Positions 1-4,361 of a stretch of DNA of 5,216 nt are shown in pieces; the stretch's first letter is position 1, and every line of letters starts with the position of its first letter. The notes below the pieces were generated by a model, which made no database searches, was not told the DNA's origin, and saw nothing but the letters and a program-made list of their open reading frames with translations. This DNA is from an uncultured Clostridia bacterium (GTDB taxonomy: Bacteria > Bacillota > Clostridia > Oscillospirales > Acutalibacteraceae), in contig CALGGQ010000414.1 of the NCBI GenBank assembly GCA_937915775.1, forward strand, positions 1-5,216. Reading direction: 5' to 3'. A program made the translations under genes and the position numbers.

Positions 1-2334
1 CCATGTGCTCTGCTCCGAAGGCCTGCAGCATACTCTCGTAACTCAGCTTCAGAAGGTATGGTATTGCTGAAAAATGAAGGCAGCATTTTGCCGTTTGGCG
101 GAGGGCAAAAACTGGCTGTTTTCGGGAAAGCACAGGTTGATTATGTGAAAGGCGGCGGAGGCAGCGGGGATGTTACCTGCGCCTATGTCAGAAGTATTCT
201 GGATGGGTTGAGAGAAAAACAAGCGGAAGGAAAGCTGAAGCTCTTTAATCCCATGTCTAAGTACTATGAAGAGAATGTTTCCCGACAGCGTGCTGAGGGG
301 AAAGCTCCCGGGTTTACGGTAGAGCCGGAAGTTCCTTCCGATTTGCTGACCGAAGCCCGTGCCTTTGCCGATACGGCAATCATTGTGATCTGTCGTTTTT
401 CTTCCGAAGGTTGGGATCGTACCGGGAAACCTCATGACGGAGATTTTTATCTCAGCGTGGAAGAAGAAGCAATGGTTCAGGCGGTTCTTGCTGCGTTTGA
501 TAACGTCGTTGTTGTCCTGAATGTTGGGGGTATGGTGGATACTTCCTGGTTTAAAAACGAACCGAAAATGAAAGCTGCTCTCCTTGCCTGGCAGGGTGGA
601 ATGGAGGGCGGTTTCGCGACGGCTGATGTACTCTGTGGGGATGTCAATCCCTCCGGGCACCTGACGGATACCTTTGCCGTCAACTTTGAAGCGTATCCGA
701 GCTCTGCTCATTTTAATGATTCGGAAGACTATGTTGAGTATACCGAAGATATATACGTAGGCTATCGGTATTTTGAAACCTTCGCTCCCGAGCATGTGCT
801 GTATCCCTTCGGCTTCGGTCTGTCCTATACCGACTTTGATGTAACCTATCTGAAAACCGAGCCTTCTGAGGGCGGCTTTACCGTGACGGTCAGTGTGAAA
901 AACACCGGCAAATACGACTCTCGCGAGGTTGTGCAGCTGTATCTGGAAAAGCCGAACGGCAAGCTCGGCAACCCGCTGCGCGAGCTCGTTGCCTTTGCTA
1001 AAACAACGGTGCTGGCACCCGGTAAAAAGCAGGAGCTGACGCTGTTTGTTGAATACAGTCAGCTCGCCTCATACGATGATTGCGGCGCGACGGAGTACCC
1101 CTTTGCCGATGTTGTGGAAGCGGGTGAATACCAGCTTTATCTCGGCACGAATGTGCGCGACGCTGTGCCGGTTTATGCCTATTATCAGGAGGCAGATGAG
1201 GTCATCGGGCAGCACCGTCAGGCCGCCGCACCGCAGCAGCCGTTCGAATTGATCTGCGCCCGTGAGGAAGGCGGAAAGCGCGTGATGAAAATCAAGAATG
1301 CGCAGCCCATGAAATATGACCTCGGCGCACGCATTCTGAACCATCTGCCGCCCGATATTCCGATGACGGGAGATAAAGGAATCAAATTAATTGACGTCAA
1401 AGAGGGCAGGGCAACGCCGGAGGATTTTGTCGCCCAGCTCACTTTAGACGAATTAGAAGCGATTACCCGCGGCGATTATAATATGGACAGCAAGCTCGGT
1501 GCCGCAGGCAACGCAGGCGCTATCGGCGGCGTGCTGCCATCGCTGCGCGATAAGGGTATTCCGCCGATGACGACAACGGACGGTCCCTCCGGTATCCGTC
1601 TGAAGGCAAGCTGCTCGCTGCTGCCGAACGGAACGCTGCTGGCGTGTACCTTTGATACCGCACTGCTGGAGGAGCTGTACGGGCTGATTGCCGTTGAAAT
1701 GCAGGACAGAGGCAGCGATATTCTGCTCGGTCCCGGCATCAATATTCACCGCAATCCGCTGTGCGGCAGAAATTTTGAATATTACAGCGAGGACCCGTAC
1801 TTAACCGGCAAGATGGCGGCGGCTGCCGTGCGCGGCATTCAGAGCAAAGGTGCCTCTGCCTGCCCGAAACATTACGCCTGCAACAGCCAGGAGTATAAGC
1901 GCACCGTGTGCGATTCACGCTTGTCGGAGCGTGCGCTACGTCAGATTTATCTCAAAGGCTTTGAGATGTGCGTCAAGGAGGCGGCTCCGAAGTTCATCAT
2001 GACCTCGTACAATAAAATCAACGGTATCTGGGGACATTATCATTACGATTTGTGCACCACGGTGCTGCGAGAGGAATGGCAGTATCAGGGCTGCGTGATG
2101 ACGGATTGGTGGATGAGACCTTCCAAGAGTCCCGAATTTCCCGAGCTGCGCGACCAGGCATACCGCGTCCGCGCACAGATTGACGTGCTGATGCCGGGTG
2201 CGGACCGCATTAATAACGGCAAGCCGGACGGCACGCTGCTCGCTTCTTACGGGAAACCGCTGGGCATCCGGCTCGGCGAAATGCAGCGCTGCGCGATGAA
2301 CGTACTCCGCGCTGCCATGAACATCAAAATGTAA
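1..2334 (+). CDS. Domain-permuted GH3 beta-glucosidase-like glycoside hydrolase (5' partial)
   Basis: Retaining glycosidase of family GH3, probably removing terminal beta-linked sugars (glucose most likely, xylose possible) from plant-derived oligosaccharides. Residues are numbered from the Met at position 58. Domain order is inverted: the GH3 C-terminal alpha/beta domain comes first (about 1-258, with SEGWDR giving the probable acid/base E117 and ending in FGFGLSYT), then a fibronectin-III-like domain (about 262-370), then the barrel domain (about 440-758) with TDGPSGIR (D508), GRNFEYYSEDP (570-580), KHY (K604-H605) and VMTDWW, whose D683 is the expected nucleophile. This order is known for Ruminococcus albus and Butyrivibrio fibrisolvens enzymes. 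The reading frame stays open to the window edge and the residues before Met58 (SASEG) resemble the usual lead-in to MVLLKN; no properly spaced ribosome site precedes position 58, so the true start is upstream. Signal peptide cannot be judged. Codon use changes around 700-850. Substrate specificity is not readable. Confidence 0.95.
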   Translation, partial: PCALLRRPAAYSRNSASEGMVLLKNEGSILPFGGGQKLAVFGKAQVDYVKGGGGSGDVTCAYVRSILDGLREKQAEGKLKLFNPMSKYYEENVSRQRAEGKAPGFTVEPEVPSDLLTEARAFADTAIIVICRFSSEGWDRTGKPHDGDFYLSVEEEAMVQAVLAAFDNVVVVLNVGGMVDTSWFKNEPKMKAALLAWQGGMEGGFATADVLCGDVNPSGHLTDTFAVNFEAYPSSAHFNDSEDYVEYTEDIYVGYRYFETFAPEHVLYPFGFGLSYTDFDVTYLKTEPSEGGFTVTVSVKNTGKYDSREVVQLYLEKPNGKLGNPLRELVAFAKTTVLAPGKKQELTLFVEYSQLASYDDCGATEYPFADVVEAGEYQLYLGTNVRDAVPVYAYYQEADEVIGQHRQAAAPQQPFELICAREEGGKRVMKIKNAQPMKYDLGARILNHLPPDIPMTGDKGIKLIDVKEGRATPEDFVAQLTLDELEAITRGDYNMDSKLGAAGNAGAIGGVLPSLRDKGIPPMTTTDGPSGIRLKASCSLLPNGTLLACTFDTALLEELYGLIAVEMQDRGSDILLGPGINIHRNPLCGRNFEYYSEDPYLTGKMAAAAVRGIQSKGASACPKHYACNSQEYKRTVCDSRLSERALRQIYLKGFEMCVKEAAPKFIMTSYNKINGIWGHYHYDLCTTVLREEWQYQGCVMTDWWMRPSKSPEFPELRDQAYRVRAQIDVLMPGADRINNGKPDGTLLASYGKPLGIRLGEMQRCAMNVLRAAMNIKM

Positions 2335-2337
2335 TGA

Positions 2338-2367
2338 AAAAACAGGCTGTTTTCACAGCCTGTTTTT
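2338..2367. terminator. Bidirectional rho-independent terminator
   Basis: A perfect 10-bp stem (AACAGGCTGT, 2341-2350, with ACAGCCTGTT, 2355-2364) closes a TTTC tetraloop. It is flanked by A residues on the left and T residues on the right, which extend the pairing to 13 bp. It begins four bases after the GH3 stop codon and ends one base before the spo0A stop codon, so it can terminate both convergent genes: the T-run on the right serves the plus strand and the A-run on the left becomes the U-tract on the minus strand. Confidence 0.88.
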
Positions 2368-2368
2368 C

Positions 2369-3139
2369 TTATGCGCTTTTGAGCGTTAATTTGATTTTGT
2401 CTGCCAGCATGGCAATGAATTCCGAGTTGGTCGGCTTGCCTCGCTGCGCATTGACCGTGTAGCCGAAATACGAGGAGAGGACGTCGACGTCACCTCTGTC
2501 CCACGCCACCTCAATCGCATGACGGATGGCGCGTTCTACGCGACTGGACGTTGTCTTGTACTCCTTTGCCACAGTGGGGTACAGTATCTTGGTGACGGCG
2601 CTGAGCATCTCCGGATTCTCTATGCACAGGCGGATGGAGGTGCGCAGGTAGCGGTAACCCTTGATGTGCGCCGGTACGCCGATTTGGCGCATCATATCTG
2701 AGATGATGACCTCAATATCGTCCTCGCGCATCGGCAGGCGGTATCTGGCGCGCTCCTCCTTCCAGCTGACCAGCCGTTCCAGTCTTTTGGCAACTGCCTT
2801 GGCATTCACCGGCTTGATGAAATAATAGTTGGCGCCGGCTGCCATCAGCTGCTGTTCAAATTCCTCTGAGCCGACTGCTGCCATCAGGATGGTCAGCGGC
2901 TTCTGCACCAGGTAGCCGTTGATGTAATCCAGCACCTCCAGCCCGTCGGCACCGGGCATAAAAACATCCATAATAACTGCGTCAAAGCTATCTTTTTCCA
3001 AACAGGCAATGACAGCATTACCATCCTTTTTGCAGCGGGTGACGGCGGCTCCCATTGCCTCCAGTTCTGTTTGGCATTCGGCGGAAAACGCCTCCTTATC
3101 GTCTGCCAGCAGCACCTTTATATTACTTGTTTCCTTCAT
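2369..3139 (-). CDS. spo0A: Sporulation master response regulator Spo0A
   Basis: Phosphorylation-activated transcription factor that commits cells to sporulation; 256 residues with the chosen start (B. subtilis Spo0A is 267). The receiver domain (about 6-125) has the acidic pair D13-D14, phospho-acceptor D58 in IMDVFMPGADG, and K109 in YYFIKP. A variable linker follows, then the Spo0A DNA-binding domain (about 150-256) with GVPAHIKGYRYLR, LYPTVAKEY, the recognition-helix segment SRVERAIRHAIEVAW (199-213) and GKPTNSEFIAM, all diagnostic of Spo0A. The ATG at 3139 is preferred because AGGAGG sits seven bases upstream; an in-frame ATG at 3145 is only one base from it, and one at 3175 would add an unconserved AT-rich leader. 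Odd point: the conserved receiver switch Thr/Ser is Ala87. The gene stands alone, with ftsE divergent upstream rather than the common spoIVB neighbour. It may be self-regulated through a 0A-box match upstream. Confidence 0.97.
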   Translation of the reverse strand: MKETSNIKVLLADDKEAFSAECQTELEAMGAAVTRCKKDGNAVIACLEKDSFDAVIMDVFMPGADGLEVLDYINGYLVQKPLTILMAAVGSEEFEQQLMAAGANYYFIKPVNAKAVAKRLERLVSWKEERARYRLPMREDDIEVIISDMMRQIGVPAHIKGYRYLRTSIRLCIENPEMLSAVTKILYPTVAKEYKTTSSRVERAIRHAIEVAWDRGDVDVLSSYFGYTVNAQRGKPTNSEFIAMLADKIKLTLKSA

Positions 3140-3146
3140 TGACATT

Positions 3147-3152
3147 CCTCCT
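3147..3152 (-). promoter_or_regulatory. spo0A ribosome binding site
   Basis: A perfect AGGAGG on the minus strand (CCTCCT on plus) lies seven bases before the ATG at 3139. This spacing decides the start codon against the closer in-frame ATG at 3145, which is one base away, and against the ATG at 3175, which lies upstream of it. Confidence 0.9.
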
Positions 3153-3168
3153 GAAATAATATTGATAA

Positions 3169-3180
3169 AAAACATGTTTT
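3169..3180. repeat. 12-bp perfect palindrome in the spo0A leader
   Basis: AAAACATGTTTT is its own reverse complement. It falls about 8-19 bases downstream of the transcription start predicted from the spo0A -10 element, a position typical of repressor operators. No known regulator is assigned; in such AT-rich DNA a chance palindrome is possible. Confidence 0.45.
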
Positions 3181-3193
3181 CTAATGCCTCAAC

Positions 3194-3222
3194 ATAATAT
3201 CATAGATTGTTTGAAATTGCAA
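3194..3222 (-). promoter_or_regulatory. Predicted sigma-A-type promoter of spo0A
   Basis: On the minus strand, TTGCAA (3222-3217) and TATTAT (3199-3194) are separated by exactly 17 bp, close to the TTGACA/TATAAT housekeeping consensus. The predicted start near 3187 would give a leader of about 48 bases. I saw no clear sigma-H-type element, although many spo0A genes have one; the call rests on consensus match alone. Confidence 0.6.
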
Positions 3223-3228
3223 TACATA

Positions 3229-3246
3229 TTCACAAAAAAGTGTGAA
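3229..3246. repeat. Inverted repeat TTCACA-N6-TGTGAA upstream of the spo0A -35
   Basis: Two 6-bp arms, exact reverse complements (3229-3234 and 3241-3246), are separated by AAAAAG. The element sits six bases upstream of the predicted spo0A -35 hexamer, roughly -42 to -59 from the predicted start, suitable for an activator or dimeric regulator. The first arm also fits a PhoP-type half-site. Binding partner unknown. Confidence 0.45.
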
Positions 3247-3267
3247 AATAAATCATATTTTAAATTT

Positions 3268-3274
3268 TTCGGCA
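3268..3274 (-). promoter_or_regulatory. Putative Spo0A box (0A box)
   Basis: The minus strand reads TGCCGAA, an exact match to the Spo0A binding consensus TGNCGAA. It lies about 80 bases upstream of the predicted spo0A start and about 130 upstream of the predicted ftsE start. A single 7-bp match is weak evidence, but C/G-containing motifs are uncommon in this AT-rich stretch and the regulator is encoded next door. Confidence 0.45.
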
Positions 3275-3323
3275 CGCTCTGACAAGGAATGATAACATCC
3301 CGTCACAAATTCTTTTACTGCAG

Positions 3324-3360
3324 TTTACACAAAAGTAACAATTTTTACAGAAAAATAACA
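3324..3360. promoter_or_regulatory. Tandem direct repeat resembling two WalR/PhoP binding sites
   Basis: TTTACACAAAAGTAACA (3324-3340) and TTTACAGAAAAATAACA (3344-3360) match at 15 of 17 positions with a 20-bp period, two helical turns. Read on the minus strand, each unit is TGTTAY-N5-TGTAAA, so all four half-sites (TGTTAT, TGTAAA, TGTTAC, TGTAAA) fit the WalR/YycF consensus TGTWAH-N5-TGTWAH exactly. On the plus strand two of four half-sites (TTTACA) also fit the PhoP pattern. The array ends eight bases upstream of the predicted ftsE -35, placing it at about -80 to -44. An OmpR-family regulator of ftsEX is inferred; which one is not settled. Confidence 0.6.
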
Positions 3361-3368
3361 GAAAACAC

Positions 3369-3397
3369 TTGCATATGAAAATTGTTTGGTTTATTAT
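3369..3397 (+). promoter_or_regulatory. Predicted sigma-A-type promoter of ftsEX
   Basis: TTGCAT (3369-3374) and TATTAT (3392-3397) are spaced by 17 bp. The predicted transcription start is near 3404, giving a leader of about 58 bases before the GTG start of ftsE. The -35 matches the consensus only partly, consistent with a promoter helped by an activator at the adjoining repeats. Confidence 0.6.
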
Positions 3398-3409
3398 ATA
3401 AAAAGATAT

Positions 3410-3428
3410 AAAGGGGACTATGCCCTTT
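3410..3428 (+). other. Short hairpin and tiny reading frame in the ftsE leader
   Basis: AAAGGG (3410-3415) can pair with CCCTTT (3423-3428) around a seven-base loop in the predicted 5' leader of ftsE. The loop contains ATG (3420-3422), which opens an 8-codon frame (MPFSILND) ending at TAG, 3446. The purine stretch AAGGGG lies only three bases before this ATG, a poor spacing. There is no T-run, so it is not a terminator. Possibly a leader control element, possibly chance. Confidence 0.3.
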
Positions 3429-3448
3429 TCGATTTTGAACGATTAGAT

Positions 3449-3453
3449 GGGAG
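3449..3453 (+). promoter_or_regulatory. ftsE ribosome binding site
   Basis: GGGAG lies eight bases before the GTG at 3462. The alternative ATG at 3447 overlaps this site and has no purine-rich site of its own at proper spacing, so the GTG is preferred; it also gives the usual FtsE beginning, MIEFK. Confidence 0.7.
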
Positions 3454-3461
3454 TTAAAACC

Positions 3462-4361
3462 GTGATAGAATTTAAGGATGTTACGAAGGTATATGACAGT
3501 AACGGAACGAAGGCGCTCGATAACGTCAATATCAAAATTGACGACGGCGAGTTCGTTTTCGTTGTCGGCTCTTCGGGTGCCGGCAAGAGTACCTTTTTAA
3601 AACTGATTATGCAGGAGGAGAAGCCGACGAGCGGCGAGGTTGTTGTCAACGGCTATTCCTCACTGAAGCTGAAAAAAAGAAAAATTCCGTATTACAGACG
3701 TACGATGGGTATCGTGTTCCAGGATTTCCGTATTATCCCTAAGATGTCCGTTTACGATAACGTTGCCTTTGCGATGCGTGTGATCGGCGCAAAGGAAAAA
3801 GATATCAGAAAGCGCGTACCTTATATATTAAACCTTGTCGGTCTTTCCAAAAAAGCGCGTTCCATGCCGAACGAGCTTTCCGGCGGCGAGCAGCAGCGCG
3901 TGTCACTTGCGAGAGCGCTTGTGAATAATCCTGCGCTGATTATTGCGGACGAGCCCACCGGCAACGTTGACCCCGAGATGAGCCATGAAATCGTCGATTT
4001 GCTGACGAAGATTAATAACAGCGGTACGACTGTTGTAATGGTTACGCACGAGCATGAGCTGGTGCGTGCGTTCCAGCGCCGCGTTATCGTCATTCAGAAC
4101 GGACAGGTGGTATCCGATACACCCGACCCGACCTATGCGCAGTTCAAGACGGAGCATCAGGAGGAGGTTACGGATATGTTCTATTTCGAAGAGAGCGTGC
4201 AGCAGGACCAGGTTGCCGACGTCTTTGAAAATATCGTTGTGCCCGCCACACAGGAGGCGGATGAGCCTTTGGCGGCAGCGCCTGCCGAAGAGACTGCACC
4301 GGCGGAGGAAACTGTGCCCGCTTCGGATGCAGAGGAAGAGATGGGAGGTGAGCAGGCATGA
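3462..4361 (+). CDS. ftsE: Cell division ABC transporter ATPase FtsE
   Basis: Cytoplasmic ATPase that pairs with FtsX; the complex transmits ATP-driven changes across the membrane to activate peptidoglycan hydrolases (PcsB in streptococci, CwlO in B. subtilis) rather than moving a solute. With the GTG start it has 299 residues. Visible motifs: Walker A GSSGAGKST (36-44, K42), Q-loop Q87 in VFQDFR, signature LSGGEQQ (139-145), Walker B LIIADE (159-164, E164), D-loop GNVDP (167-171) and switch H196. The ABC domain ends near residue 222. FtsE is usually about 228 residues, so an acidic tail of about 75 residues is extra; it includes two PAEET units and no obvious fold. An ATG at 3447 would add five residues but lacks a ribosome site. 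The gene overlaps ftsX by four bases (ATGA). Candidate WalR-type sites precede the promoter. Confidence 0.96.
   Translation: MIEFKDVTKVYDSNGTKALDNVNIKIDDGEFVFVVGSSGAGKSTFLKLIMQEEKPTSGEVVVNGYSSLKLKKRKIPYYRRTMGIVFQDFRIIPKMSVYDNVAFAMRVIGAKEKDIRKRVPYILNLVGLSKKARSMPNELSGGEQQRVSLARALVNNPALIIADEPTGNVDPEMSHEIVDLLTKINNSGTTVVMVTHEHELVRAFQRRVIVIQNGQVVSDTPDPTYAQFKTEHQEEVTDMFYFEESVQQDQVADVFENIVVPATQEADEPLAAAPAEETAPAEETVPASDAEEEMGGEQA
4343..4350 (+). promoter_or_regulatory. ftsX ribosome binding site inside ftsE
   Basis: GGGAGGTG lies seven bases before the ftsX ATG at 4358 and is embedded in the last codons of ftsE, where it encodes part of the terminal MGGEQA. Together with the ATGA overlap this indicates translational coupling. 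Confidence 0.8.

Larger units (their letters stand above)
3140..3461. other. AT-rich divergent regulatory region spo0A / ftsE
   Basis: About 320 bp with no convincing protein gene, much richer in A and T than the flanking genes. It carries an apparent promoter for each divergent gene, a 12-bp palindrome, an inverted repeat, a Spo0A-box match, a 20-bp-period tandem repeat and a short hairpin in the ftsE leader; each is listed separately. The stretch 3275-3323 holds little beyond an isolated ATAACA (3292-3297) followed four bases later by GTCACA, a possible degenerate extra copy of the tandem-repeat half-sites. Confidence 0.85.

Noticed and set aside
1..50. The reverse complement of the first 50 bases reads like plausible protein, hinting at an inversion join
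   Set aside because: The stretch is too short to judge and the plus-strand frame also continues sensibly into the GH3 gene; only noted as a possible assembly concern.
58..60. ATG at 58 as the true start of the GH3 gene
   Set aside because: The frame is open to the window edge, the preceding residues resemble the family lead-in, and the AGAAGG-like sequence is only three bases from the ATG.
49..795. Long open frame on the minus strand across the GH3 gene (248 codons)
   Set aside because: It is antisense to a clearly conserved enzyme domain, has no recognisable motif and no convincing ribosome site; it is a shadow of the plus-strand gene.
3140..3175. Longer spo0A starting at the ATG at 3175 or at 3145
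   Set aside because: The AGGAGG at 3147-3152 would lie inside the 3175 version and is only one base from the ATG at 3145; it is ideally placed for the ATG at 3139.
3447..3461. ATG at 3447 as the ftsE start
   Set aside because: No ribosome site at suitable spacing; the GGGAG at 3449-3453 fits the GTG at 3462, which also gives the family-typical beginning MIEFK.
3140..3461. Small RNA, tRNA or riboswitch in the intergenic region
   Set aside because: No cloverleaf, no rho-independent terminator and no long conserved-looking stem was seen; only short repeats and promoter-like elements.
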